A DNA stretch of 64,000 nt from Bog-756 sp963756515 (GCA_963756515.1 CAVWNV010000007.1:186001-250000); one strand, 5' to 3'; positions 25,082 to 35,438 are shown, numbered from the stretch's first letter. Numbers and translations are program-made. Notes: generated by a model from the letters alone, not told the origin.

Positions 25082-25111
25082 TTGCCTGTGGGGCCCATTT
25101 GGCCGTATCCT
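25082..25111 (+). promoter_or_regulatory. Candidate promoter for rplM-rpsI
   Basis: TTGCCT (25082-25087), an 18-nt spacer and TATCCT (25106-25111) just after the truA stop. The hexamers match the consensus in 4 of 6 positions each. It leaves a leader of about 130 nt before rplM. Confidence 0.4.
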
Positions 25112-25247
25112 GGGCAGTCGCCGGGTTGGCCAGGTCATCCGAAGGACGGGCTTGATCACCTCAACGAGGTGGTCCGGATCGGCGGCAACCGCAGGCCCCG
25201 CACCGATCGGTGCCTCAGTATCCGGCACCACTGGACAAGGAAATCTC

Positions 25248-25716
25248 GTGCGCACGTTCTCCCCCAAGCCCGCTGACATCACCCGCGCCTGGTTCATCGT
25301 CGACGCCGACGGACTGGTGCTCGGGCGCCTGGCCACCGAGGTGGCCAGCGCGGCTGCGTGGAAAGCACAAGCCGACCTTCTCGCCGAACACGGACATGGG
25401 CGACCACGTGATCGTGGTCAACGCCGACAAGGTGGTGCTGACGTCGGGCAAGGCCGACGCCAAGATGTCCTACCGGCACAGCGGCTACCCGGGCGGCCTG
25501 ACCGCCACCAGCTACTCCACGCTGATGGTCGACCGGTCCGACGAGGTCGTCCGCAATGCCATCGTCGGCATGCTGCCGAAGAACCGGCTGGGTCGCCAGA
25601 TGGCCACCAAGCTGAAGGTCTACCGGGGCGCCGAGCATCCCCACGAGGCCCAGTCCCCCGAATCCCTGGAGCTCCCCGGTGCCCGTCGTACGGCATCGGC
25701 CCGGAGCGGTGCTTAG
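25248..25716 (+). CDS. rplM: Ribosomal protein L13, interrupted by a 1-nt frameshift
   Basis: GTG 25248 gives MRTFSPKPADITRAWFIVDADGLVLGRLATEVASA. At about 25352-25353 there is one extra G; in the next frame the family continues LRGKHKPTFSPNTDMGDHVIVVNADKVVLTSGKADAKMSYRHSGYPGG to a stop at 25714-25716. Deleting the extra base restores ASALRGKHKP, exactly as expected. As with rpsD, both parts are well conserved, so a sequence or assembly error is the simplest explanation. AAGGAA lies upstream of the GTG. Confidence 0.9.
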
Positions 25717-25759
25717 GCCCCTCCGGACCCACGACAACAACGAACGCGAGGAACACCCA

Positions 25760-26158
25760 GTGGCCAACACCGCCCCCATCTGCCAGACCACCGGACGCCG
25801 CAAGCGGGCCGTGGCACGCGTCCGGATCCGTCCGGGTCAGGGCGCCATCACCGTCAACGGCCACACCTTCGAGGAGTACTTCACCTCGGCCACCCACCGG
25901 ATGATCGTCACCGAGCCGCTCCGGCTCACCGAGACCACCGAGTCGTGGGACATCGACGTCACCATCGACGGGGGAGGGGTGTCCGGTCAGGCCGGCGCCT
26001 TCCGGCTCGGCATCGCCCGGGCCCTGTGCGAACTGGACCCCGAGCTCCGGGCCACCCTGAAGAAGGCCGGATTCCTCACCCGCGACGCCCGTGAGAAGGA
26101 GTCGAAGAAGTACGGCCTGAAGAAGGCCCGCAAGGCTCCGCAGTACTCCAAGCGGTAG
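25760..26158 (+). CDS. rpsI: Ribosomal protein S9
   Basis: A 132-residue 30S protein whose C-terminal tail reaches the P-site tRNA. It has TTGRRKRAVARVRIRPGQGAITVNG and GGGVSGQAGAFRLGIARAL, and ends KKARKAPQYSKR. GTG 25760 has GAGGAA upstream; the frame is open further upstream without similarity. glmM starts 4 nt later. Confidence 0.97.
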   Translation: MANTAPICQTTGRRKRAVARVRIRPGQGAITVNGHTFEEYFTSATHRMIVTEPLRLTETTESWDIDVTIDGGGVSGQAGAFRLGIARALCELDPELRATLKKAGFLTRDAREKESKKYGLKKARKAPQYSKR

Positions 26159-26162
26159 GCGG

Positions 26163-27530
26163 ATGGCCACGACGCGGTTCGGCACCGACGGTGTCCGGGG
26201 TGTCGCCAACGTCGAGCTGACGCCGGAGCTGGTCCTGGCCCTGGGCCGGGCGGTGGCCCGCACCATCACGGCCGCCACCTTCCTGATCGGACGGGACACC
26301 CGACGGTCCGGACCGCTGCTCCAGGCCGCCCTGTCCGCCGGTCTGGCCAGCGAGGGCGCCGACGTGGTCGACGTGGGCGTCCTGCCCACGCCGGCCCTGG
26401 CCTGGCTGTCAGCCGTTCGTGACGTGCCCGCCATCGTGATCTCGGCTTCGCACAACCCGTTCACCGACAACGGCATCAAACTGTTCGCCGCCGGCGGGGC
26501 CAAACTCAGCGTCGAGCTGGAGGCGTCCATCGAACAGGAGCTCGACCGCGTCCTCGACCCGTCGATCAAGGGTCCCCGCCGGCTCGAGGGGCACGGTGTG
26601 GGTCGGCTCATGGCCGAGCCCGGGCTGGGACCGGCCTATGTCGAGAAGCTGACCACCCTGCTGGAGGGCCGACGTCTCGGAGGACTCCGGGTGGTGGTGG
26701 ACTGTGCCAACGGATCGGCGTCGGAGCTGGCCGCTTCGGTCTACGAGGGCCTCGGGGCCGAGGTGGTGGCCATCGGCTGCGAGGCCGACGGCACCAACAT
26801 CAACCTGGGCTGTGGCTCGACGGCCACGGACACCCTGGCCCGGGCGGTGGTGGAGCACCAGGCCGACCTGGGCCTGGCCCTCGACGGCGATGCCGATCGG
26901 CTCCTGGCCGTCGGACCGGACGGGAAGCTGGTGGATGGGGACGAGCTCATCGCCCTGTTCGCTCTGGACCTGGCCGGCCGCGGCCAGCTGGCCGGCAACA
27001 CCGTCGTAGTCACGGTGATGACGAACCTCGGCTTCCGCCTGGCCATGGAGGAACGGGGCGTCGTCGTGAAGGAGACCCCGGTGGGCGACCGCCACGTGCT
27101 GGCCGCCCTGGACAAGGACGGTCTGTCCCTGGGAGGGGAGCAGTCGGGTCACATCATCTTCCGGCGTCTGGCCACCACCGGTGACGGACTGCTGACCGGG
27201 CTGATCCTGGCCGACCTCGTGGTCAGGTCGGGCCGGCCCCTGACCGATCTGCTCGACGGTCTGGTGAACCGGGTGCCACAGGTCCTGCTCAACGTCCCGG
27301 TGCCGAACACCGAGTTGCTGGACGGGGCCGAGGCGGTGTGGTCGGCGGTGGCCGAGGAGACGGCCCGCCTGGGGGACACCGGTCGCGTCCTCCTGCGCCC
27401 GAGCGGCACCGAGCCCCTGGTGCGGGTGATGGTCGAGGCCAACGGGGACGGAGTGGCCCAGGCCATCGCCGAGCGACTCGGGAAGCTGGTCCAGTTCGAG
27501 CTCACCGCGGCCGCCGACAACCACGGCTGA
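26163..27530 (+). CDS. glmM: Phosphoglucosamine mutase
   Basis: A 455-residue enzyme converting glucosamine-6-phosphate to glucosamine-1-phosphate for peptidoglycan. The phosphoserine loop is ISASHNP (Ser at about residue 96), the metal loop LDGDADR (about 240), the sugar loop GGEQSGHI and the phosphate loop RPSGTEP (about 418). It precedes glmS, the enzyme for the previous step, so the two form a functional pair. It lies 4 nt after rpsI. Confidence 0.97.
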   Translation: MATTRFGTDGVRGVANVELTPELVLALGRAVARTITAATFLIGRDTRRSGPLLQAALSAGLASEGADVVDVGVLPTPALAWLSAVRDVPAIVISASHNPFTDNGIKLFAAGGAKLSVELEASIEQELDRVLDPSIKGPRRLEGHGVGRLMAEPGLGPAYVEKLTTLLEGRRLGGLRVVVDCANGSASELAASVYEGLGAEVVAIGCEADGTNINLGCGSTATDTLARAVVEHQADLGLALDGDADRLLAVGPDGKLVDGDELIALFALDLAGRGQLAGNTVVVTVMTNLGFRLAMEERGVVVKETPVGDRHVLAALDKDGLSLGGEQSGHIIFRRLATTGDGLLTGLILADLVVRSGRPLTDLLDGLVNRVPQVLLNVPVPNTELLDGAEAVWSAVAEETARLGDTGRVLLRPSGTEPLVRVMVEANGDGVAQAIAERLGKLVQFELTAAADNHG

Positions 27531-27532
27531 CA

Positions 27533-27546
27533 TCGACCGCGGTCGA
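27533..27546. repeat. Perfect 14-bp palindrome after glmM
   Basis: TCGACCGCGGTCGA lies 2 nt after the glmM stop in the 90-nt gap before glmS. With no loop it is a poor hairpin, so it may be a protein site or chance. Confidence 0.35.
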
Positions 27547-27606
27547 ACGGCCGCCCTCTGTGGCCGAGTCCGGCCGATGAACGTGGGAACGGGCTGGACG
27601 GGGCAC

Positions 27607-27612
27607 TAGCCT
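27607..27612 (+). promoter_or_regulatory. Leaderless-type -10 element of glmS
   Basis: TAGCCT ends 8 nt before the ATG, with no Shine-Dalgarno sequence. This spacing puts the transcript start at or next to the start codon. Confidence 0.5.
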
Positions 27613-27620
27613 CGACCCTC

Positions 27621-29528
27621 ATGTGCGGCATCATCGGCATCACCCGGACCGCCGGTCACATCGGGCCGTCAGGGGCACCTTCGGCCGACCACGAGCAAAC
27701 CGACCCGGTGCTCGACATCCTGCTGGAGGGGCTCGGAAGACTCGAGTACCGGGGCTACGACTCGGCCGGCGTGGCCCTGATCGGGCCGTCGGCTGCCGAA
27801 GGCCTGTGGCGGGGGCGGGCGGCCAACGGCACCAGCTCACTGGAGGACCTGATCAAACTGACCCAGCGGGCTCCTGCCGGGGCCACCGCCGGCATCGGTC
27901 ACACCCGGTGGGCCACGCACGGGCGACCGAACGAGGAGAACGCCCACCCCCACCTCGACTGTTCGGGCCGACTGGCGGTCATCCACAACGGCATCATCGA
28001 GAACCACGTCGAGCTGAGCGACGAGCTCGTGGTGGCCGGGCACCGCCTCGAGTCGGAGACCGACACCGAAGTGCTGGCCCACCTCATCGAGGACGAGCTG
28101 GGCGCCCACGGCGGGGCCGGACTGACCGGTGCCGTCCGCGCCGCACTGGCGCGGGTGCGGGGCGCGTTCTCGCTGGCCGTGGTGTGGGCCGACCAACCGG
28201 ATCTGATCGTGGCGGCCCGCCGGGTCTCCCCTCTCCTGCTGGGGGTCACCGACGACGCCGCCTTTCTGGCCTCGGACATCCCGGCCATCCTGGGTCTGAC
28301 CCGCGAGTTCTTCGTGCTGGACGACGACCAGGTGGCCGAGCTCCGACCCGGATCGGTGCGGGTGACGACGCTCCAGGGGGACGAGGTCGAACCCCAGAGG
28401 CTGACGGTCGCCTGGGACCTGGAGGCAGCCCGCAAGGACGGCTACGACGACTACATGAGCAAGGAGATGCACGAGCAGCCGCGGGCGGTGGCCGACACCC
28501 TGCTCGACCGGCTGCTACCGGACGGCACGCTCTCCCTGGACGAGGTCCACATCACCAACGAGGAACTCCGAAGGGTCAACAAGGTGTTCATCGTGGCCTG
28601 CGGGAGCAGCTTCCACGCCGGCCTGATGGCCAAGTACGCCATCGAGCACTGGGCCCGCATCCCGGTCGAGATCGACATCGCCAGCGAGTTCATCTACCGC
28701 GACCCGGTGCTCGACCCCACCACCCTGGTCATCGGCGTCAGTCAGTCCGGCGAGACGGCCGACACCCGGATCGCCATGGAGGAGGCCCGCCGTCAGGGGG
28801 CCAAGGTGCTGGTCATCTGCAACGTGGTCGACTCATCGCTGGCCCGCAACGCCGATGCCGTCCTGTACACCCGGGCCGGTCCGGAGATCGGGGTGGCGGC
28901 CACCAAGACCCACCTGGCCCAGATCACCGCGCTCGAGATCCTGGCCCTGTATCTGGCCCAGGCCCGTGGGACGCTCTCGCCTGATGACGCCCGGGCCCTG
29001 TTCGAGGCCATGGGCGTGCTGCCGGACAAGGTGGCTCTCGCCCTCGAGCGCTCCGCCGACGTCGAGGCCGTGGCCAACCGCTACCGCGACTCCCCCTCCT
29101 TCATGTTCCTCGGTCGTCAGGTCGGCTATCCGGTGGCCCTCGAGGGTGCACTCAAGCTGAAGGAGCTCTCGTACCTCCGGGCCGAGGGATTCCCGGCCGG
29201 CGAGCTCAAGCACGGACCGATCGCCCTGGTCGAGCCGGGGACGGTGGTGATCGGCGTCGCCACCCGCACGCCGACGTGGGAGAAGATGATGAGCAACGTC
29301 ACCGAGGTCAAGAGCCGCGGTGCCACCGTGGTCCTGGTGGCCAACGACGGTGACGACGAGACGGCCCGGCAGGCCGACGCCGTTCTGTGGGTGCCGAGTA
29401 CCGAGTACCTCTTCGCCCCGGTCATCGACGTGGTGCCCATGCAGTTGTTCGCGTACCACCTGGCCCGTCTGCACGGTCTCGACGTCGACCGACCCCGCAA
29501 CCTGGCCAAGGTGGTCACCGTCGAGTGA
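27621..29528 (+). CDS. glmS: Glutamine-fructose-6-phosphate aminotransferase (isomerising)
   Basis: A 635-residue enzyme making glucosamine-6-phosphate from fructose-6-phosphate and glutamine. The N-terminal glutaminase starts at the nucleophile Cys2 (MCGIIG), with YRGYDSAG and HTRWATHG. Two SIS domains follow: ACGSSFHAGLMAKY and VSQSGETADT, then LGRQVGYPVALEGALKLKELSYLRAEGF. It ends DRPRNLAKVVTVE, the family C-terminus. A small insert near residues 12-30 makes it slightly long. Confidence 0.97.
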   Translation: MCGIIGITRTAGHIGPSGAPSADHEQTDPVLDILLEGLGRLEYRGYDSAGVALIGPSAAEGLWRGRAANGTSSLEDLIKLTQRAPAGATAGIGHTRWATHGRPNEENAHPHLDCSGRLAVIHNGIIENHVELSDELVVAGHRLESETDTEVLAHLIEDELGAHGGAGLTGAVRAALARVRGAFSLAVVWADQPDLIVAARRVSPLLLGVTDDAAFLASDIPAILGLTREFFVLDDDQVAELRPGSVRVTTLQGDEVEPQRLTVAWDLEAARKDGYDDYMSKEMHEQPRAVADTLLDRLLPDGTLSLDEVHITNEELRRVNKVFIVACGSSFHAGLMAKYAIEHWARIPVEIDIASEFIYRDPVLDPTTLVIGVSQSGETADTRIAMEEARRQGAKVLVICNVVDSSLARNADAVLYTRAGPEIGVAATKTHLAQITALEILALYLAQARGTLSPDDARALFEAMGVLPDKVALALERSADVEAVANRYRDSPSFMFLGRQVGYPVALEGALKLKELSYLRAEGFPAGELKHGPIALVEPGTVVIGVATRTPTWEKMMSNVTEVKSRGATVVLVANDGDDETARQADAVLWVPSTEYLFAPVIDVVPMQLFAYHLARLHGLDVDRPRNLAKVVTVE

Positions 29529-30064
29529 CCGCCCCCGGTTCCGCCGCATCCCTGTCCGAGCAGGGCCACCAGGCCGGCATCGGGCTCGTCGGCCGGGAAG
29601 CGCTGGGCGGATCGGTGGTGGGGGTCGGCGTGGACGCCGTCGACGTGGAACGGTTCCGCCGGGTGCTCGGACGACGTCCCCATCTGGGCCAGAGGCTGTT
29701 CACCGAAGCCGAGCGGGCCTACGCCGGATCGGCCGTCGACCCGGTGCCCAGGCTGTCCACCCGGTTCGCGGCCAAAGAGGCGGTCATGAAGGCTCTGGGG
29801 GTCGGACTGGGAGCCTTTCCGTTCCGCGACGTCGACGTGGTCCGGATCGGGCTCGATCCTCCGTCGATCACCCTGCACGGCGGGGCCGACGCCCTGGCCC
29901 GCCGGGCCGGCGTGGTCCGGTGGCACCTCTCCCTCACCCACACCGACCAGGTGGCCATGGCCCTGGTCGTGGCCGAGGGGGCCCGGCCCGAGGGGACCCG
30001 GCCGGGTGAGTCCGGAGGGGCCGGGCCGGTGGGGGTCGACGCGCCGACGACGACGAAGCCGTAG
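29525..30064 (+). CDS. acpS: Holo-[acyl-carrier-protein] synthase
   Basis: Transfers 4'-phosphopantetheine from CoA to acyl carrier protein. Family blocks are GVGVDAVDVERFRRVL, with the metal Asp, FTEAERAYA and RFAAKEAVMKALGVG, with the catalytic-site Glu. GTG 29525 overlaps the glmS stop (GTGA), giving 179 residues with about 32 unconserved at the start; later in-frame starts would be closer to the usual 120-130. The C-terminal 25 residues are Pro/Gly-rich. Confidence 0.93.
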   Translation: MTAPGSAASLSEQGHQAGIGLVGREALGGSVVGVGVDAVDVERFRRVLGRRPHLGQRLFTEAERAYAGSAVDPVPRLSTRFAAKEAVMKALGVGLGAFPFRDVDVVRIGLDPPSITLHGGADALARRAGVVRWHLSLTHTDQVAMALVVAEGARPEGTRPGESGGAGPVGVDAPTTTKP

Positions 30065-30067
30065 CGT
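30062..30067 (+). promoter_or_regulatory. Leaderless-type -10 element of nnr
   Basis: TAGCGT ends 8 nt before the nnr ATG; its first three bases are also the acpS stop codon. No ribosome site is visible. Confidence 0.35.
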
Positions 30068-30075
30068 CGACCGCG

Positions 30076-31530
30076 ATGCAACCGGTGCTCACCATGTCCG
30101 AGATGAATGCCGTCGACGCGGCTGCGCAGGCCTCGATCCCCCTCGACGTGCTGGTGGGCCGGGCCGGCCTGGCCGTGGCCCTGGCCGCTCTGGACCTGCT
30201 CGGCGGCGCCTACGGGCGTCGGATCGAGATCGTGGCCGGCAAGGGGAACAACGGCGCCGACGGACGGGTGGCCGCTCGCCTGCTCTTCCACCGGGGCGCC
30301 AGGGTCCGCGTGGTCGACGCCGGCACGGTGACGGCGGTCGGTCCGGCCGATCTGGTGGTCGACGCCGCCTACGGGACCGGTTTCCGGGGCGAGTACCGGG
30401 CCCCGGCGTTGCCGCCGGGGACACCGGTGCTGGCCGTCGACATTCCCTCCGGGGTGGCGGGCGACACCGGCTCGGCGTCGGGCACTCCCTGGGCCGCCAC
30501 CCGCACGGTGACCTTCGTGGCGCTCAAGCCCGGCCTGCTCCAGGGTGACGGGGTGTCCCTGGCCGGAGAGGTCTCGGTGGCCGACATCGGACTGGTCGCC
30601 GGGGACGCCCTGGTGTCGGTGATGGACGACGGCGATGTCGGGACGTTCCTCCCCGCCCGGCCGCGGGACGGCCACAAGTGGTCGGCCGCGGTCCTGGTGG
30701 TGGCCGGGTCACCCGGGATGACCGGAGCCGCCGCCCTCTGTGCGACCTCGGCCTACCGCTCCGGCGCCGGCATGGTGCGCCTGGGCGTCCCCGGAGGCGA
30801 ACTGGCCGCCACCCCGGCCACGGAGGCCGTGGGTGTGAGGCTTCCCGCCGAGGGCTGGGCCACCGACGCCCTCGCCGCCGCGGCACGGTGCTCGGCGCTG
30901 GTGGTGGGCCCGGGGCTCGGACGGGATCCCGCCACCGTGGCGGAGGTCCGTCGACTGGTGGCCGAGTCGCCGGTGCCGGCGGTGGTCGACGCCGACGGGC
31001 TCTTCGCCCTGGGCCGGCTGGACGGGCCCGGTTCCGAGCCGCTCCGTGCCCTCGGCGCCCGTCCGGACCTGGTGCTCACCCCCCACGACGGTGAGTACGC
31101 CCGGTTGCTGTCGGGCCCGCCCGGGTCGGACCGTATCGCCGCGGCCCGGGCCCTGGCCTCGGCATCGGGTGCCGTGGCCCTGGTCAAAGGGCCCACCACT
31201 GCGGTGGCCGATCCGGGCGGCCGGGTACGGCTCGGGAGGACGGGCACAGCCGCGCTGGCCACGGCCGGAACCGGGGACGTGCTCTCGGGCGTCATCGGGG
31301 CGTTCCTCTCCCGCGGGGTGGAACCCCTGATCGGGGCGGCGCTGGCCGCCCATGTCCACGGGCGGGCCGGGGCCAGTGGGTTGGGGGAGGGCCTGACGGC
31401 CGGCGACCTCCCGGACCTGGTGGCCCAGGTGCTGATGGAGCTCGGTCCCAACGGGTCGGGCCGGTCCCGTCCGATGGACGGTGCGGGTCGGTCCCGGCCG
31501 GCCGACGGCGCAGCGCGTTCCCGTGGCTGA
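30076..31530 (+). CDS. nnr: Bifunctional NAD(P)H-hydrate epimerase/dehydratase
   Basis: Repairs damaged NAD(P)H. The N-terminal epimerase domain (about 1-200) has AGKGNNGADGRVAARLL and PSGVAGDTG. The C-terminal ADP-dependent dehydratase (about 200-470) has VVAGSPGMTGAAALCATSAYRSGAG, TPHDGEYARLLSG, LVKGPTTAV and TAGTGDVLSGVIGAFLSRG. The 484-residue length fits the fused form. It overlaps alr by 8 nt. Confidence 0.96.
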   Translation: MQPVLTMSEMNAVDAAAQASIPLDVLVGRAGLAVALAALDLLGGAYGRRIEIVAGKGNNGADGRVAARLLFHRGARVRVVDAGTVTAVGPADLVVDAAYGTGFRGEYRAPALPPGTPVLAVDIPSGVAGDTGSASGTPWAATRTVTFVALKPGLLQGDGVSLAGEVSVADIGLVAGDALVSVMDDGDVGTFLPARPRDGHKWSAAVLVVAGSPGMTGAAALCATSAYRSGAGMVRLGVPGGELAATPATEAVGVRLPAEGWATDALAAAARCSALVVGPGLGRDPATVAEVRRLVAESPVPAVVDADGLFALGRLDGPGSEPLRALGARPDLVLTPHDGEYARLLSGPPGSDRIAAARALASASGAVALVKGPTTAVADPGGRVRLGRTGTAALATAGTGDVLSGVIGAFLSRGVEPLIGAALAAHVHGRAGASGLGEGLTAGDLPDLVAQVLMELGPNGSGRSRPMDGAGRSRPADGAARSRG

Positions 31531-32701
31531 GCGTTGGCGACCGGCCTGGGCCGACATCGATCTCGACGCCGTGCGACACAACGCCGGGATCCTGGCCCGC
31601 GTGGCGGCGCCGGCGGCCCTCTGTGCCGTGGTCAAGGCGGACGGCTACGGGCACGGCGCCGTGGGGCCGGCCCGGGCCGCGCTGGCGGGAGGCGCCTCCT
31701 GGCTGGCGGTGGCCCTGGTCGAAGAAGGGGTGTCCCTGCGCGAAGCCGGGATCGGGGCACCCATCCTCCTGCTGTCCGAACCACCGGTGGAGGGGATGGC
31801 CGAGGCCGTGGCCCGCCGGCTGGTCCCGACCGTCTACACCGATGAAGGTCTGACCGCCTTGGGACGGGTGGCGCGTGGCCGTGGGGGACCGCCGGTGGCC
31901 GTCCATCTGAAAGTGGACACCGGGATGCACCGGGTGGGTGCGAACGCCTCCGAGGTCGGACGGCTGGCCGACCGGATCGCGACCGATCCTCACCTCGAAC
32001 TGGACGCGCTCTGGACCCACCTGGCCGTCGCCGACGGCGAGGCTGCGGCCGACCGGGAGTTCACCGAGGCGCAACTCGGGCGGTTCGACGACTCGTTGGC
32101 CGACCTGGCCACCGCCGGTCACCACCCGACCATGACCCACGTGGCCAACACCGCCGGCACCATCGCCTTTCCCGCCGCGCGCCGGGACATGGTCCGGTGC
32201 GGCATCGGCGTCTACGGAGTGGCGCCGACCCCGGCCCTGGAGGGGCTGCTCGGGACGGCGAGCGGGAGTGACCACCTCCGTCCCGCGCTCTCGCTCCGAA
32301 CGCGGGTGACCTACGTCCGTGATCTCGACCCGGGCGAGCGGCCCTCCTACGGGCGGCGGAGGCCGTTGGGCCAGCGGTCGACGGTGGCCACCGCCCCCAT
32401 CGGGTATGCCGACGGCGTTCCCCGGCGTCTGTTCGACCAGGGTGGGGAGGTGCTCGTCGGAGGGGTGCGACGGCCGCTGGCCGGCGCGGTGACCATGGAT
32501 CAGATCATGATCGACTGCGGGCCGTCCGGTTCCGCCTCGGTGGCCGTCGGGGACGAGGTGGTCCTCATCGGCCGGCAGGGGGACGAGGTGGTGACCGCCG
32601 GGGAGTGGGCCGACCTGTTCGGCACCATCCCGTACGAGGTGTTGTGCGACATCGGGCCCCGGGTACCCCGCATCATGAGGGGATCGGATCCGACGGTCTG
32701 A
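31523..32701 (+). CDS. alr: Alanine racemase
   Basis: A 392-residue PLP enzyme making D-alanine for peptidoglycan. The PLP lysine is in AVVKADGYGHGAV; HLKVDTGMHRVG, PIGYADGVPRRL and GAVTMDQIMIDCG, with the region of the catalytic Tyr and Met, are present. GTG 31523 overlaps the nnr end. The order glmM-glmS-acpS-nnr-alr is common in actinobacteria and groups cell-wall precursors with cofactor genes. Confidence 0.96.
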   Translation: MAERWRPAWADIDLDAVRHNAGILARVAAPAALCAVVKADGYGHGAVGPARAALAGGASWLAVALVEEGVSLREAGIGAPILLLSEPPVEGMAEAVARRLVPTVYTDEGLTALGRVARGRGGPPVAVHLKVDTGMHRVGANASEVGRLADRIATDPHLELDALWTHLAVADGEAAADREFTEAQLGRFDDSLADLATAGHHPTMTHVANTAGTIAFPAARRDMVRCGIGVYGVAPTPALEGLLGTASGSDHLRPALSLRTRVTYVRDLDPGERPSYGRRRPLGQRSTVATAPIGYADGVPRRLFDQGGEVLVGGVRRPLAGAVTMDQIMIDCGPSGSASVAVGDEVVLIGRQGDEVVTAGEWADLFGTIPYEVLCDIGPRVPRIMRGSDPTV

Positions 32702-32736
32702 ATCGGCCCGGGGAGGGACCCCGGCCCGGCGGGCGG

Positions 32737-32742
32737 TACCAT
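32737..32742 (+). promoter_or_regulatory. Leaderless-type -10 element of the uracil-DNA glycosylase gene
   Basis: TACCAT ends 6 nt before GTG 32749, with no ribosome site between. Confidence 0.35.
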
Positions 32743-32748
32743 GCGGCG

Positions 32749-33318
32749 GTGGCACCGGGTACCGATCTGGCCGAACTCGCCGGCCGGGCCGCCGGCTGCA
32801 CCCGGTGCCCGCTGGCCGAGCACCGGACCCAGGTGGTCTTCGGGGTCGGGGATCCCGACGCCGACCTCCTGTTCGTGGGCGAGGCGCCCGGACGCGACGA
32901 GGACATCCAGGGTGAGCCGTTCGTGGGCCGTTCGGGCCAGCTGCTCGATCGGCTCGTCCTCGAGGAGATGGGTGTGGATCGGAGCCGGTTCTACATCGCC
33001 AACGTGGTCAAGTGCCGCCCACCCGACAACCGCGACCCCCGACCCGACGAGATCGCCGCGTGCCGACCGTTCCTCGACTCCCAGCTCGAGCTGATCGGGC
33101 CCCGGGTGGTGGTGACCCTGGGCAACTTCGCCACCAGACTGCTCCTCGAGACCGAACTCGGCATCACCAAGGTCCGGGGGCGTTCGTACCCCATGGGGGC
33201 GTTCCAACTGGTCCCCACCTACCACCCGGCTGCGGCCCTGCGTTCCGGGGGCGTGGTGGTGGCGGAGATGCGGGCCGATCTGGTCCGGGCCAAGCAGCTG
33301 TTGGGCTGGGACACGTGA
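32749..33318 (+). CDS. Family 4 uracil-DNA glycosylase (4Fe-4S)
   Basis: Removes uracil from DNA at the start of base-excision repair. The 189-residue protein has the cluster cysteines at residues 17, 20, 89 and 105 (CTRC, VKCRPPDNRDP, ACRPFL). The active-site motif is GEAPGRDED (about 44-52) and the second motif is TYHPAAALR near the end. GTG 32749 is chosen on the leaderless-type -10 and family length. It sits inside the alr-tsaE cluster and overlaps tsaE by 4 nt (GTGA). Confidence 0.94.
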   Translation: MAPGTDLAELAGRAAGCTRCPLAEHRTQVVFGVGDPDADLLFVGEAPGRDEDIQGEPFVGRSGQLLDRLVLEEMGVDRSRFYIANVVKCRPPDNRDPRPDEIAACRPFLDSQLELIGPRVVVTLGNFATRLLLETELGITKVRGRSYPMGAFQLVPTYHPAAALRSGGVVVAEMRADLVRAKQLLGWDT

Positions 33319-33877
33319 GCGAGCGGCTGACCCTGGTCACCTCCGGTGCCGATCAGACCCGGGCGCTGGCCCGGTCCATGGCCCACCTGTGTGTGCCCGG
33401 GGACATCATGCTCCTGGCCGGCGACCTCGGCGCCGGCAAGACCACGTTCGCCCAGGGCTTCGGAGCCGGACTGGGCATTGACGAGGCCATCACCAGCCCT
33501 ACCTTCACCCTGGTCCGCCAGTACCCGGTCCACCCGGCAACCGACAACCGGACCCGCCGTCCGCCGGACCGCCGGACGCCGACCGCCGCCGTGCCGGGCA
33601 TCCGCTGCCTGCTGCACGCGGACGTCTACCGACTGGACCACCTGGCCGAGATCGCCGACCTCGGTCTCGGGGAGCTGGTCGAAGACGGAGGGGTGGCGCT
33701 GGTCGAGTGGGGGGACGCGGCCCGGCCCGTACTGGGTCGGGGATCGCTCGGCGTCCAACTGACGGCCTGTGACGACGACGAGGACCGCCGGCTGATCACG
33801 GTCGAGCGGCCGGACGATGTCTGGGCGGCCCGATGGCCGGCGTTGCGCGCCGCGGTCGAACCATGGTTGACGGCGGC

Positions 33878-33881
<4 letters not shown>
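33315..33881 (+). CDS. tsaE: tRNA threonylcarbamoyladenosine complex ATPase TsaE
   Basis: ATPase partner of TsaB-TsaD in t6A37 formation on ANN-decoding tRNAs. The Walker A is GDLGAGKTTFAQG. SPTFTLVRQY and HADVYRLD follow, then VEWGD. A 25-residue Arg/Pro-rich insert (about residues 76-95) interrupts the usual spacing between SPTFTLV and HADVYRL. GTG 33315 overlaps the glycosylase stop. Confidence 0.95.
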
Positions 33882-34775
<894 letters not shown>

Positions 34776-34779
<4 letters not shown>

Positions 34780-35354
34780 AGCCGACCGACGATCCGTCCG
34801 TCGAGGCGGCCAGGGAACCGGACGGGTCGGTGCAGGTGATCATCGCCCCCATGCGGACCAAGGACCTGCGAGGGGTGCTGAGGATCGAGCAGGCCGTCTT
34901 CCCGCAACCGTGGTCGCATCGACTGTTCGTGGAGGAGCTCTCGCAGCGGAAGTCGCGGTCCTACCGGGCTGCCTGGGTGGGACGGAGCATCGTCGGCTTC
35001 GCCGGCCAGATGTTCATCGACGACGAGTCCCATGTGAACAACATCGCCGTGGACCCCGCCTGGCAGGGTCGGGGACTGGGAGCGGCGCTGCTCGTGGACC
35101 TGATCCAGACCGCCCTGGCCCGGGGGGCGCGCCATCTCACCCTCGAGGTCCGGGTGGGGAACGACCCGGCCCTGGCCCTGTACGCCCGTTTCGGCCTGGC
35201 CCCCGTCGGGGTCCGGCGCAACTACTACCCCGTCACCGGGGACGACGCCCTGGTCATGTGGGCCCGTGACATCGACGGCGACTCGTATGCGGACCGTCTG
35301 GCCGACATCGAATCGTCGCTGCCGACCGGGCTGCACGTGACCTCTCGGACCTGA
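34776..35354 (+). CDS. rimI: Ribosomal protein S18 alanine N-acetyltransferase (GNAT)
   Basis: A 192-residue GNAT protein. The acetyl-CoA loop is VDPAWQGRGLGAALL; the substrate-side FPQPWSHRLFVEEL and the C-terminal ALYARFGLAPVGVRRNYY are typical of RimI. Its place between tsaB and tsaD, a standard actinobacterial order, supports RimI over other GNATs. ATG 34776 overlaps the tsaB stop. Confidence 0.92.
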
Positions 35355-35355
35355 G

Positions 35356-35372
35356 GGTCCGGTCTCCGGACC
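35356..35372 (+). terminator. Short hairpin after rimI
   Basis: GGTCCGG-TCT-CCGGACC, a perfect 7-bp stem, begins 1 nt after the rimI stop. No T-run follows, as often in high-GC actinobacteria. It separates rimI from tsaD, which has its own promoter-like hexamer. Confidence 0.4.
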
Positions 35373-35425
35373 GCCCGGCACCGGCACCGACCGTCACGGC
35401 ACACTGCCCCGGTTGCGGTCCCCAC

Positions 35426-35431
35426 TAGTCT
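35426..35431 (+). promoter_or_regulatory. Leaderless-type -10 element of tsaD
   Basis: TAGTCT ends 7 nt before GTG 35439, with no ribosome-binding sequence. Confidence 0.45.
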
Positions 35432-35438
35432 CCCGGTC

